Below are positions 16,633 through 24,963 of a stretch of DNA of 64,000 bases, one piece after another. A program made the position numbers and the translations under genes. How positions within the stretch are numbered: position 1 is the first letter of the stretch; the number at the start of each line of letters is the position of its first letter. Below the pieces are notes generated by a model. That model was not told where the DNA came from and searched no databases. It saw only the letters and a list, made by a program, of their open reading frames with translations. The DNA comes from Anaerolineae bacterium (GTDB lineage: Bacteria; Chloroflexota; Anaerolineae; Aggregatilineales; Phototrophicaceae): the NCBI GenBank assembly GCA_022820665.1, contig JAJEFB010000006.1, forward strand, positions 1 to 64,000, in the 5' to 3' direction.

Positions 16633-17946
16633 ATGAGCCACAAGAGAAATCTGCTCGACAAGTTCGCGGGACGAAATGCCACTGTTGCCGTCGTCGGCTT
16701 GGGTTACGTCGGCTTGCCCCTTGCGGTCGAGTTCGCCGAAGCTGGTTTTTCGGTCCTGGGTGTGGATGTTGACGAAGAGAAAGTAAACAAGATCAAGGAC
16801 TGTCAAAGCTATATTCCGGATATCCCGCATCAGCGTTTGGAGACTTTGGTGAAGGCCGGGCGCTTGCGCGCGACGACTTGTTATGCCGAGCTGCGCTCGG
16901 TAGACGCCATTAGCATCTGCGTTCCGACCCCATTGCGAAAAACGCGCGATCCAGATATGTCGCATATACTGCAAGCAACTCAATCGATCGCGGCAGTCTG
17001 CAAGGCGGGCATGCTGATCGTATTGGAAAGCACCACTTATCCTGGAACGACCGAAGAGATAATTCTGCCGGAAATCCTGCGTGACGGCTGGGAAGTAGGC
17101 AAGGATGTGTTCATCGCCTTTTCACCCGAACGTATCGACCCGGGCAATCAGCGTTTCACGGTCCGTAATACGCCCAAAGTCGTCGGTGGCATTACCGAAG
17201 ACTGCACGCAAGTGGCTGCGGCTCTCTATGATTCCGCCGTCGATGAAGTTATCCAGGTATCCTCCCCTACCGCGGCCGAGATGGTGAAACTGTTGGAAAA
17301 CACTTTTCGCGCTGTCAACATCGGTTTGGTCAACGAGATGACGCTGATGTGTGACAAGCTTGATATTGATGTCTGGGAAGTGATTCATGCGGCGGCGACT
17401 AAACCTTTCGGCTACATGCCCTTTTATCCTGGTCCCGGTCTTGGCGGGCACTGCATCCCGGTGGATCCACACTACCTAAGCTGGAAGCTGAAAACGCTGA
17501 ATTACAACGCCCGCTTTATTGAACTGGCAAGCGAAGTCAATACGTCGATGCCGTATTACGTCATCGACAAGATTACTGGCGCTCTCAACGACCAGCAGAA
17601 AGCGGTTCGTGGTTCGCGCATCGTCATTCTGGGCGTGGCTTACAAACGCGATGTTGATGATGTGCGGGAGAGTCCCGCGCTCGACATTATCAGCCTGTTG
17701 CGGCAGAAAGGCGCCGACGTAAGCTATTGTGATCCGCATGTGCCGGAAATACGGTTGGAAAACGATGAGCGGATGCCGTCGCAAGCTTATTGCGCTGGCT
17801 TGCTAGAGAATGCGGATTGCGTCGTGATCGCAACCGATCACACTGCCTTCGACTGGCGCGAGATTGCGGCGCAGAGCCGCGTCATCGTCGATACCCGTCA
17901 TGTCCTCGCCGACAAGCGCGTCTCCGCGAAGGTCATCAGCCTGTGA
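16633..17946 (+). CDS. UDP-sugar 6-dehydrogenase (UDP-glucose/GDP-mannose dehydrogenase family)
   Basis: Oxidises C6 of a nucleotide sugar to the uronate with two NAD+; family members use UDP-glucose, UDP-GlcNAc, UDP-ManNAc or GDP-mannose. In the 437-residue protein the Rossmann motif GLGYVG is at 22-27, the central domain carries FSPERIDPGN (about 163-172), and the catalytic Cys lies in GGHCIPVDPHY (Cys 274). The last third is the UDP-binding domain. The FSPERIDPG and GGHCIPVDPHY pattern resembles the UDP-GlcNAc/ManNAc type (WbpA/WecC) more than Ugd, but the substrate is not certain. AAAGGAG precedes the ATG. It opens a sugar-transfer cluster. Confidence 0.9.
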   Translation: MSHKRNLLDKFAGRNATVAVVGLGYVGLPLAVEFAEAGFSVLGVDVDEEKVNKIKDCQSYIPDIPHQRLETLVKAGRLRATTCYAELRSVDAISICVPTPLRKTRDPDMSHILQATQSIAAVCKAGMLIVLESTTYPGTTEEIILPEILRDGWEVGKDVFIAFSPERIDPGNQRFTVRNTPKVVGGITEDCTQVAAALYDSAVDEVIQVSSPTAAEMVKLLENTFRAVNIGLVNEMTLMCDKLDIDVWEVIHAAATKPFGYMPFYPGPGLGGHCIPVDPHYLSWKLKTLNYNARFIELASEVNTSMPYYVIDKITGALNDQQKAVRGSRIVILGVAYKRDVDDVRESPALDIISLLRQKGADVSYCDPHVPEIRLENDERMPSQAYCAGLLENADCVVIATDHTAFDWREIAAQSRVIVDTRHVLADKRVSAKVISL

Positions 17947-17985
17947 GCCGGTGGAATAGTCGCAGGTTCGCCAGCGGAAATAGCC

Positions 17986-19104
17986 ATGTCACTACGGATT
18001 GCGATCGACGCCAGCCGAACAACGACAGACCGGCCGACCGGCACGGAGCACTATGCGCGGCGTTTGATTCATGCTTTCGTAGAAGCAAACCTGTCCCGAG
18101 ACGAGCCGCAGGACCTCGCGCTTTATTTTCGCGATGCGCCCCCTGCCGATCTTTTCCCCGCCAACGCGACGACAAGACAAATCGTCCTGCCATGGCGGCG
18201 CGCCTGGACTCATTTGCGTTTCGCGCGAGAACTCTGGGCGACGCGTCCCGATGTTTGCTTTGTTCCGGCGCATACCTTGCCATTGTTTTTTCCAGGCTAT
18301 GCGCTCGTTACCGTACACGATCTGGGCTATAAGCGCTTCCCGACGGCTCACCCGCAAATGCAGCGGAGGTATCTTGATTTTACAACCGCCCATAGCCAGC
18401 GCCGCGCCACGCTCGTATTGGCGGACAGTCGCGCGACGGCTAATGATTTGAGCCGCTATTATGGCACGCCACAAGAAAAGATTCGTATTCTATATCCCGG
18501 CGTCGACGCGGATTCCTTACGATTTGAAGCGAAAGATATCGCGCGCGTTCGGGATCGTTTTCAGTTGCCGGAACGATTCTTCCTCTTCATCGGCACATTG
18601 CAGCCGCGCAAGAACATCCAGGGCATCGTTAATGCCTTTGCGCAATGGCAACAGCAAGTCGGCGACAGGCAAACGGGACTCGTATTGGCCGGAGGCGAAG
18701 GCTGGCTATTCGACAAGACTTGGCAGGCTGGCGCGGAAAACGTCCGAATGCTAGGCTATATTGACGAAGGTGACAAAGGCGCGCTATTGAGCCAGGCGCT
18801 GGCTTTGGTGTTTCCCAGCTTCTACGAAGGATTTGGCTTCCCTGTCGTCGAAGCCATGATCTGTGGGACGCCGGTAATCGCCAGCAACACTTCGAGCTTG
18901 CCGGAACTTGTTGGCGAAGCGGGTCTCCTGGTTGATCCTCAGGATACGGCGGCAATCGCCGTAGCCATGCAGCGCTACAACAGTGATTGTAATCTTCGTG
19001 AAAGCATGATTCACAAAGGCAAGCAACGAGCCGCCACATTTACCTGGAGGCGAGCCGCCATTCGGCTCCAGGAGATCTTCGACGAAATCCAGCAAATGCG
19101 ATGA
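17986..19104 (+). CDS. GT4-family glycosyltransferase
   Basis: Retaining glycosyltransferase of 372 residues with the GT-B fold. The N-terminal half carries an H-D-x-x-Y pattern (VHDLGYKRFP), and the C-terminal half has the GT4 sugar-nucleotide site: GTLQPRKNI near 206-214, PSFYEGFGFPVVEAMICGTPVI near 275 and GEAGLLVDPQD near 311. It probably adds one sugar to a lipid-linked or surface glycan. It starts 39 bases after the dehydrogenase gene on the same strand. Confidence 0.9.
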   Translation: MSLRIAIDASRTTTDRPTGTEHYARRLIHAFVEANLSRDEPQDLALYFRDAPPADLFPANATTRQIVLPWRRAWTHLRFARELWATRPDVCFVPAHTLPLFFPGYALVTVHDLGYKRFPTAHPQMQRRYLDFTTAHSQRRATLVLADSRATANDLSRYYGTPQEKIRILYPGVDADSLRFEAKDIARVRDRFQLPERFFLFIGTLQPRKNIQGIVNAFAQWQQQVGDRQTGLVLAGGEGWLFDKTWQAGAENVRMLGYIDEGDKGALLSQALALVFPSFYEGFGFPVVEAMICGTPVIASNTSSLPELVGEAGLLVDPQDTAAIAVAMQRYNSDCNLRESMIHKGKQRAATFTWRRAAIRLQEIFDEIQQMR

Positions 19105-19168
19105 GTGGCTTGAAGACGATTTGCTACAATGCAGGTCAGACGCGCGCGGGACGACGGGCAGCTATGAC

Positions 19169-21010
19169 ATGACAGAGGACCGTATTCTGCTGGCGCAGCT
19201 GGCGGACATAGGCGACCTGGTATTGGCGACGCCGGCCATGGCTGCCCTGCGCGAATCCAAGCCAGATTCCAGAATCGACCTTTTGGCGTCCCGCCATGCC
19301 GTAGATATTGTACCGCCCGGCTTGATCAACAGCGTCATAGCGATTGACAAGGGTAAGCACAATGCAACGCGAGCCCTTTTGTCCCCGTCAAATACTGCTA
19401 ACCTGCTCTCGTTGCGCCGCGCCAAGTACGATACGCTTATCTTCTTTCATCATTTCACCTTGCGCGCGGGTCTCCTCAAGTTTCGGCTTATCGCTAAAGT
19501 TTCCGGCGCCAGACGCATCATCGGATTGCGAAACGAACATGCCAGCTTCTTAACGGATGCGCTGACAGACAATGGATTCGGAGCCAAACACGAAGCGCAA
19601 TACTGGCTGGATTTGGTATCGCTTGCGGGCGCCTCGTCTAAAAGACGACCAGCCCAGGTATATAGCGAGCATTCGGAGGCAATCGCGTCGACAATGGAGG
19701 AGCTGAACGACGGTCCAATTGTTGTCATGCACGCGGGCAGCGGCGGGTACAGTCAAGCGCGCCGCTGGTCCCCCGTCCGATTTGCCGAGGTCGCGGATCA
19801 ACTCAGGTCTCGCTACAAGGCTCACATCGTTCTGGTCGGTCAAAGCGGCGACGATAGCCCCGAGGCGGCGCGCCTGATGGATTTCGAGGTCCTTGATCTG
19901 GTCGGCAAGACGACTCTGCCACAACTCGCTGATGTGCTTCGACGCGCCGACCTGTTCATCGGCGCCGACAGCGGCGTGATGCATCTTGCCGCGGCCGCCG
20001 GTACGCCGGTCCTCAGCATTTTTGGACCCAGCAATCACGAAGCCTGGAAACCCTGGACCGTTGATGGCTGGGCGTCGATTCAGCGGAGCGGCGTGGCTTG
20101 CAGTCCCTGCAGCTATGTTGGGCATTCAATCGGAGCCCGTGACGGCTGCGCGGCGCGTACCTGTATGAAGCTTGTGACATCGCGCCAGGTATTTGAAGCT
20201 GCCGCTACTGTCCTTGACGCGAGTCCACAAGACACAGTTGCCGTCAATGAAGCAACCGTGTCGGAGAATGACAATGAAAATCCGCGTCCGGGCAGAATAC
20301 GCATCCTGGACCTGCCCGTTGACAGATTAAGTTATCCGGCTTGGATGCAACTCATAGAAAACTGGATCCAAGCCGATTCCGGAGCCCGTCACGTTTGTAC
20401 GGTCAATCCCGAATTCATCATGATCGCGCGTCAAGATCCGATATTCTTCAGTATCCTGAACCGGGCGGCTCTCTGCGTACCCGACGGCGTCGGATTGCTT
20501 TGGGCCAGCAGACGTCTCGGCAGTCCGATTGCCGAACGTATTACCGGTTCGGACGGCGTCCCGTTGATCGCGCGTCGCGCCGCCGAACGGGGCTGGCGCA
20601 TCTTCTTCCTGGGAGCCGGCGAGGGAATCGCCCAAAAGGCGGCGGATATCCTCTGTCGTCGTTATCCCGGGCTAAAAGTCGCCGGTACTTATGGAGGCAG
20701 CCCAGCAGAAAGCGAAGAAGACGACATCGTCGCCATGATAAATGAAGCAAAGGCGGATATCCTATTTGTGGCATACGGAGCGCCGCAACAAGACAAGTGG
20801 ATCGCGCGCAATCTCCCGCGCCTCAACGTGAGCATGGCAATGGGCATTGGCGGATCGCTGGACTTCATCGCCGGAGAGGTAGCGCGAGCGCCGGAGTGGA
20901 TGCGAAAACGCGGTCTGGAGTGGTGCTATCGCCTGTTGCGCCAACCCTGGAGATTCTGGCGCATGTTGCGCCTGCCAAGATTCGCCCTTGCGGTTTTGCG
21001 CCAGCGATAG
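19169..21010 (+). CDS. Fused GT9 heptosyltransferase-like and GT26 (WecG/TagA/CpsF) glycosyltransferase
   Basis: One continuous 613-residue frame with two glycosyltransferase modules. Residues 1-350 match the GT9 family: LADIGDLVLATPAM near the N-terminus and GADSGVMHLAAAAGTP at 265-280. A linker rich in Glu, Asp and Asn (about 350-375) leads to a GT26 module, residues 376-613, with CTVNPEFI, CVPDGVG, ERITGSDGV and GAPQQDKWI. GT9 enzymes transfer heptose or related sugars; GT26 enzymes transfer ManNAc-type sugars to lipid-linked GlcNAc. No stop or frameshift separates the modules. The start at 19169 has no good ribosome binding site; an in-frame alternative lies at 19121. Confidence 0.88.
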   Translation: MTEDRILLAQLADIGDLVLATPAMAALRESKPDSRIDLLASRHAVDIVPPGLINSVIAIDKGKHNATRALLSPSNTANLLSLRRAKYDTLIFFHHFTLRAGLLKFRLIAKVSGARRIIGLRNEHASFLTDALTDNGFGAKHEAQYWLDLVSLAGASSKRRPAQVYSEHSEAIASTMEELNDGPIVVMHAGSGGYSQARRWSPVRFAEVADQLRSRYKAHIVLVGQSGDDSPEAARLMDFEVLDLVGKTTLPQLADVLRRADLFIGADSGVMHLAAAAGTPVLSIFGPSNHEAWKPWTVDGWASIQRSGVACSPCSYVGHSIGARDGCAARTCMKLVTSRQVFEAAATVLDASPQDTVAVNEATVSENDNENPRPGRIRILDLPVDRLSYPAWMQLIENWIQADSGARHVCTVNPEFIMIARQDPIFFSILNRAALCVPDGVGLLWASRRLGSPIAERITGSDGVPLIARRAAERGWRIFFLGAGEGIAQKAADILCRRYPGLKVAGTYGGSPAESEEDDIVAMINEAKADILFVAYGAPQQDKWIARNLPRLNVSMAMGIGGSLDFIAGEVARAPEWMRKRGLEWCYRLLRQPWRFWRMLRLPRFALAVLRQR

Positions 21011-21106
21011 CCCTGGGTACCATCCGCAAGTCAAGTCTATCGTATACCGAAGGCGCTGATGTAAACTGGCGGAACTCGGCCAGAAGCCCGCAGGGCAAAA
21101 AAACGA

Positions 21107-22099
21107 ATGTCGGCGAAGCTGAAGAGTAGCGTAGCGCGCCTGGCGCGCAAGACTGTCCTAGTCCTGGGCGATGTAATTCTCGACGAGTACATCACCGGGC
21201 GCGCCACCCGCATGAGCAGAGAAGCGCCGGTTCCCGTACTGGAATTGGAATCGACGCGCTTCATCGCCGGCGGCGCCGCCAATCCGGCGGCAAATATCGT
21301 CGCCTTGGGCAGCCGAGCCATTCAGGTTGGCGCGATTGGCGCCGACGAAAATGGCGCGCAGCTACTTAGAGTCCTCAAAGATCAAGGCATCGAACCGGCT
21401 GGCGTGCTTACCTGCGCCGACCGACCGACTACCGTAAAGACCCGGGTCATGGCGCAAATGGGGCTGCGATTCCCGCAACAGGTCACGCGCATCGATACGA
21501 TCTCGCGTGAGTCCATTGATGAGGCGACCGAAGCTGAGATCGTCGAGTTCGCGGGCGACAATATTGGCTCCCTCGACGCAGTACTCCTGTCGCAGTATCA
21601 TGGCGGATTGCTCACGCCAACTCTGGTGAAGCGGATTCGGGATTTATGCCGTCAGCACAGCATATTGCTGACGGCGGATGTGCAAGGCAAGTTTGCCCGT
21701 TTCGCCGAAGTTGATGTCATCAAATGCAACGCCGCCGACGCGGAACGGCAGCTCAATCGCGAACTGGCGACGGACGGCGATTTCCGCGACGCCGCTGTCC
21801 ACCTTCATGGAGAGTTTTCTGTCAAGCACGCGACAATCGTCACCATGGGCAACAGAGGCGCAGCTTTAGCAACTGATGCCGGCGCGACAATCTGCCCAAG
21901 TCCACAAGTGAGCGATGTCTTTGACACAGTCGGCGCGGGTGATACCGCTATTGCAGTGATTACCTTGTCCCTGGCTGCCGGGCTTGCTGCCGAAGATTCG
22001 GTCCTGCTGTCCAACTACGCGAGCGGCCTTGTCGTGCGGCACCTGGGCAATTATGCGCCTTCGCCTGACGAACTCTCGAGGAGCATTGACGATGGCTAG
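21107..22099 (+). CDS. PfkB-family kinase, heptose-7-phosphate kinase-like (HldE domain 1)
   Basis: Ribokinase-fold sugar kinase of 330 residues. It has the N-terminal GDVILDEYITGRATRMSREAP stretch, which is typical of RfaE/HldE kinase domains, the GGAANPAANI substrate region (about 46-55) and the catalytic DTVGAGDT motif near 269-276. In HldE this domain makes D-glycero-beta-D-manno-heptose 1,7-bisphosphate. The adenylyltransferase domain that follows in E. coli HldE is absent. Its place after a GT9 module suggests the cluster uses a heptose, but another sugar phosphate is possible. Confidence 0.85.
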   Translation: MSAKLKSSVARLARKTVLVLGDVILDEYITGRATRMSREAPVPVLELESTRFIAGGAANPAANIVALGSRAIQVGAIGADENGAQLLRVLKDQGIEPAGVLTCADRPTTVKTRVMAQMGLRFPQQVTRIDTISRESIDEATEAEIVEFAGDNIGSLDAVLLSQYHGGLLTPTLVKRIRDLCRQHSILLTADVQGKFARFAEVDVIKCNAADAERQLNRELATDGDFRDAAVHLHGEFSVKHATIVTMGNRGAALATDAGATICPSPQVSDVFDTVGAGDTAIAVITLSLAAGLAAEDSVLLSNYASGLVVRHLGNYAPSPDELSRSIDDG

Positions 22100-22102
22100 C
22101 TA

Positions 22103-22459
22103 TCAAAGCAGTTCGACAAACTCAATCGTATTGCCGTCCGGATCGGCAAGGGAGGCCACTTTCGCGCCCTTGTACTCGTCAATCGGGTTGATCTCGCAGC
22201 CGTGATGTGTCCTGCCTTTATTCATCACCTCAGCGATATCGTCCACGGCAAAACGGAATTGCTGCCGATTTTGATCGGCAACGACGCCGGCGATTGCGTT
22301 TGGGCAAAGCGTCAATTCCAATTCGCCGATTTTGCCGCCGTAAAACTGTTGATCGCCGATATGGACGGTGGGCTTGAGCCGGGCGTCAAAGACGGCGTTG
22401 TAGAATGCCACCATGTCGTCCATTCGATTGACGGCGATGGTCAGGCCTGTCATTTGCAT
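22103..22459 (-). CDS. VOC superfamily (glyoxalase/dioxygenase-like) protein
   Basis: Single-domain protein of 118 residues with the beta-alpha-beta-beta-beta repeats of the vicinal oxygen chelate fold. Its C-terminus carries ADPDGNTIEFVE, the usual family ending. Such proteins act as lyases, dioxygenases or drug-binding resistance proteins, and the substrate here is unknown. It converges on the heptose-kinase gene, with 3 bases between stops, and is divergent from the alkyltransferase-like gene. Confidence 0.82.
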   Translation of the reverse strand: MQMTGLTIAVNRMDDMVAFYNAVFDARLKPTVHIGDQQFYGGKIGELELTLCPNAIAGVVADQNRQQFRFAVDDIAEVMNKGRTHHGCEINPIDEYKGAKVASLADPDGNTIEFVELL

Positions 22460-22537
22460 GCTTTCATCCTTAGTAAATTCACAGAGTCTTCATAATCCGG
22501 ACCGCTATGGTCTTGACGTCGCTGTCGAGAGGAACTG

Positions 22538-22948
22538 ATGTTCAATCCACCCAATGCGCGCAACTTTTTTGAAACTGTTTGGGATATAGTCTGCCAGATT
22601 CCTCCGGGCAAAGTGAGCAGCTATGGTCAAATTGCCTCGATGATCCCGCCGGAAGATGGTATGGATCCGGTCCAAGTGAAGAATCTCGCTCCGCGCTGGG
22701 TCGGCACAGCATTGCGGAAAACCCCGCGCGGGAAGTCCATCCCCTGGCATCGCGTTATCAATAGTCAAGGCAAAATCAGCTTTCCTATTGGCAGCGCGCA
22801 TGCGAACGAGCAGCGTCAATTATTGGAATCGGAGGGCGTCGTCTTCAATCAGCGAGATAAAGTCGACTTCGCGATTGTTGCCTGGCAGGGACCGGAGGCC
22901 GCTTACCTGGCAAACAAAGGACTCTTGCCGCCGCGCCCGCTGAAATGA
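22538..22948 (+). CDS. Alkyltransferase-like protein (ATL)
   Basis: DNA-damage sensor related to O6-alkylguanine-DNA alkyltransferase. The MGMT active-site motif P-C-H-R-V appears as PWHRVIN with Trp at residue 70, so the protein cannot accept an alkyl group. Known ATL proteins (Schizosaccharomyces pombe Atl1, E. coli YbaZ) flip the lesion and channel it to nucleotide excision repair. The helix-turn-helix DNA-binding part with the Arg finger (VGTALR, Arg 60) is intact. At 136 residues it consists of the C-terminal domain only, plus a short tail. GAGAGGAA precedes the start. mfd lies in the same window but is not linked. Confidence 0.88.
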   Translation: MFNPPNARNFFETVWDIVCQIPPGKVSSYGQIASMIPPEDGMDPVQVKNLAPRWVGTALRKTPRGKSIPWHRVINSQGKISFPIGSAHANEQRQLLESEGVVFNQRDKVDFAIVAWQGPEAAYLANKGLLPPRPLK

Positions 22949-22964
22949 ACGCGTCCACCTTCAC

Positions 22965-24038
22965 CTAGAATTGCACGTAACTGTTTTCAGCCAGGACAAA
23001 CCGGTGCGCCACCGGCATGTGCGGCGCCGAGGTCACACGCGCGTTGTCGGCCAGCAGGCTGCGGTCGATGCGACCCTGAATGTTGCGTATTTCGCAGTTT
23101 TTCATCACGATGCTGGCTTCGATTTCGCTGCCTTCGACAACCACGTTGTCTCCCAGCGCCGTATAGGGTCCGATATAACTGTTGCAGATGACGGTGTCGT
23201 TGCCAATGATCACGGGTCCGCGAATAACGCTGTCGATCACCCGGCTGTTTTTGCCGATCAGGACACGATGCGAGACTTCGCTTTTGCCCTCGACTTGTCC
23301 GCCGTTTTCCGGCGCCGGCGTATAGGGCAAATCTTCCAGCACCAGTTGATTGGCCATGATGATGGCGTCAGGCTTGCCGGCATCGATCCACCATCCGCCA
23401 AGTTCATATGACGCGACCGGATGCCCATCGCTGATCAATACTTGAATGGCATCTGTGATTTCCAGTTCGTTGCGTCCGGAGGGTTGGATACGGCTAATCG
23501 CGTCGAAGACCGACTTGCGAAACAGGTAGACGCCGGTAATCGCCAAATTGGAGGGCGGGTCTTGCGGCTTTTCGACCACCCGTACGATGCGCCCCTGCTC
23601 AATTTCCGCGATTCCAAAGCGCGTAGGATCCGGGACCTCGCCCAGCACGATCTTGGCTTCCGCGTTTGAATCAGCGAAAGATGTCAACAACTCAGTCATT
23701 TTGTCCTGGAATATATTGTCGCCAAGAAAAACGGTAAATGGTTCGTCGCCGACAAATGGCTTGCAAAGCCCGATCGCGTGAGCCAGTCCTTTCTGCTTTT
23801 CTTGCACGATGTATTCGATATTCACACCGAGCGATTTCCCGTCGCGCAGCAGGGCGACAATTGGCGAACTCAAGCTGTTGACGACGATTCCGATATCGTT
23901 GAGGCCAGCCAATTTAAGCACATCTATGGCGTAGGCAATCAGCCAGCGATTGGCGACGGGGACCAGTGACTTGGGCATGGTCAATGTCACCGGGCGCAAA
24001 CGGGTACCCTGCCCAGCAGTGAGAATGACTGCTTTCAT
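22965..24038 (-). CDS. Sugar-1-phosphate nucleotidyltransferase with left-handed beta-helix domain
   Basis: The 357-residue protein has the nucleotidyltransferase signature GQGTRLRPVTLTMPKSLVPVANR (about 9-31, shown in part) and the metal/sugar site GDNIF near 105. The last third has hexapeptide-type repeats (VIRGPVIIG, CNSYIG), which suggests a bifunctional RmlA2- or GlmU-like protein. Family members make dTDP-glucose, UDP-glucose or UDP-GlcNAc, and I cannot choose. AGGAG lies 9 bases before the start. It may supply the glycosyltransferases encoded at 16633-22099. Confidence 0.87.
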   Translation of the reverse strand: MKAVILTAGQGTRLRPVTLTMPKSLVPVANRWLIAYAIDVLKLAGLNDIGIVVNSLSSPIVALLRDGKSLGVNIEYIVQEKQKGLAHAIGLCKPFVGDEPFTVFLGDNIFQDKMTELLTSFADSNAEAKIVLGEVPDPTRFGIAEIEQGRIVRVVEKPQDPPSNLAITGVYLFRKSVFDAISRIQPSGRNELEITDAIQVLISDGHPVASYELGGWWIDAGKPDAIIMANQLVLEDLPYTPAPENGGQVEGKSEVSHRVLIGKNSRVIDSVIRGPVIIGNDTVICNSYIGPYTALGDNVVVEGSEIEASIVMKNCEIRNIQGRIDRSLLADNARVTSAPHMPVAHRFVLAENSYVQF

Positions 24039-24198
24039 CGATAATCTCCTGATGTGATATGCCTTGAGCGCGGCTTAACCGCATAGTAGCAGAGGTTGGA
24101 AAATCGCGACAGCAAGATAGGCATCAAGCTATGCCAGAGCCAAGCTATGCTAATCTTTCTAAATGTCGAGTTTGCAATCGCTCGCCTGGCACCCCGCG

Positions 24199-24963
24199 CT
24201 ATTCATCGGCGCCCCCGCCGGCATGGCGCCGTTGGCGCATCACTTCATAAGCCAGGATTGAAACAGCGCTCACAGTGCCCAGGGATTGCCCAAAGGGGCG
24301 TCCGTAGGGGATTTCCAGCAGTAGATCCGCTTGTCGCTGAAATGAGCGCGTGACGCCACGGCGCTCGCCCCCTAATACAACAAAAAGGGGCTGCCTTAGT
24401 TCCGCCTCGAAAAGCGAAACACTGGTGGATGACTTCGCGGCGGTCGCCACGACCAGTCCCCGCTGACGAAAAAAGTCGGCCGCTTCCATGGCGCTTTCCC
24501 CCAGCGCTATCGGCATCAATTCCGACGCCCCCGCGCTGGATCGCCCTACGATGGCGCTCGCGCTCGTCCAGTTGCGTTTGCGCAAGATCAAGCCATCGAC
24601 GCCAGCAGCGTAAAGCGCGCGAACAGCAAAGCCAAAGTTGTAAGGGTCTTCGATCCCATCGAGCATGGCGATGAACGCCGGTTTGTCCGGCGGGATCAAA
24701 TCTGTGATACATTCGAATCGTCTTGCGCCGGCCAGCGCGATCACGCCGCCGTGTGAATTTCCCGTCGCGTAGTCTTCAATCTCGGTTGAGGGAACATATT
24801 TGAGGTTAACCCGAGCCTGTTTCGCGCGAAGACGCAGCTTATCCAGCCGCTGGTCAAAGCGCTTGTCATGGTCGATCAATATTTCGAAAACTTCGCGTCT
24901 GCCCGCCTCGAGCGCCGCCGAGACCGAAAGGACGCCTTCCAAGCTGAACGCTGAGGTCTTCAT
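24199..24963 (-). CDS. TrmH/SpoU-family RNA 2'-O-methyltransferase, divergent
   Basis: SPOUT methyltransferase of 254 residues with an N-terminal substrate-binding domain and a C-terminal knot domain. Motif 1 is present as LDGIEDPYNFGFAVRAL. Motif 2, usually G-x-E-x-x-G, reads LGGERRGV. Motif 3, usually S-L-N-V-S-x-A, reads SLGTVSAVSILAYE. The replaced Asn in motif 3 and the altered motif 2 make the exact activity uncertain; RlmB- or TrmH-like methylation of rRNA or tRNA is the default. The start overlaps the stop of the MazG fusion gene by 1 base. Confidence 0.75.
   Translation of the reverse strand: MKTSAFSLEGVLSVSAALEAGRREVFEILIDHDKRFDQRLDKLRLRAKQARVNLKYVPSTEIEDYATGNSHGGVIALAGARRFECITDLIPPDKPAFIAMLDGIEDPYNFGFAVRALYAAGVDGLILRKRNWTSASAIVGRSSAGASELMPIALGESAMEAADFFRQRGLVVATAAKSSTSVSLFEAELRQPLFVVLGGERRGVTRSFQRQADLLLEIPYGRPFGQSLGTVSAVSILAYEVMRQRRHAGGGADE

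Noticed and set aside
16420..16983. 187-residue minus-strand frame overlapping the sugar dehydrogenase
   Set aside because: It overlaps a clear gene on the other strand and has no recognisable domain.
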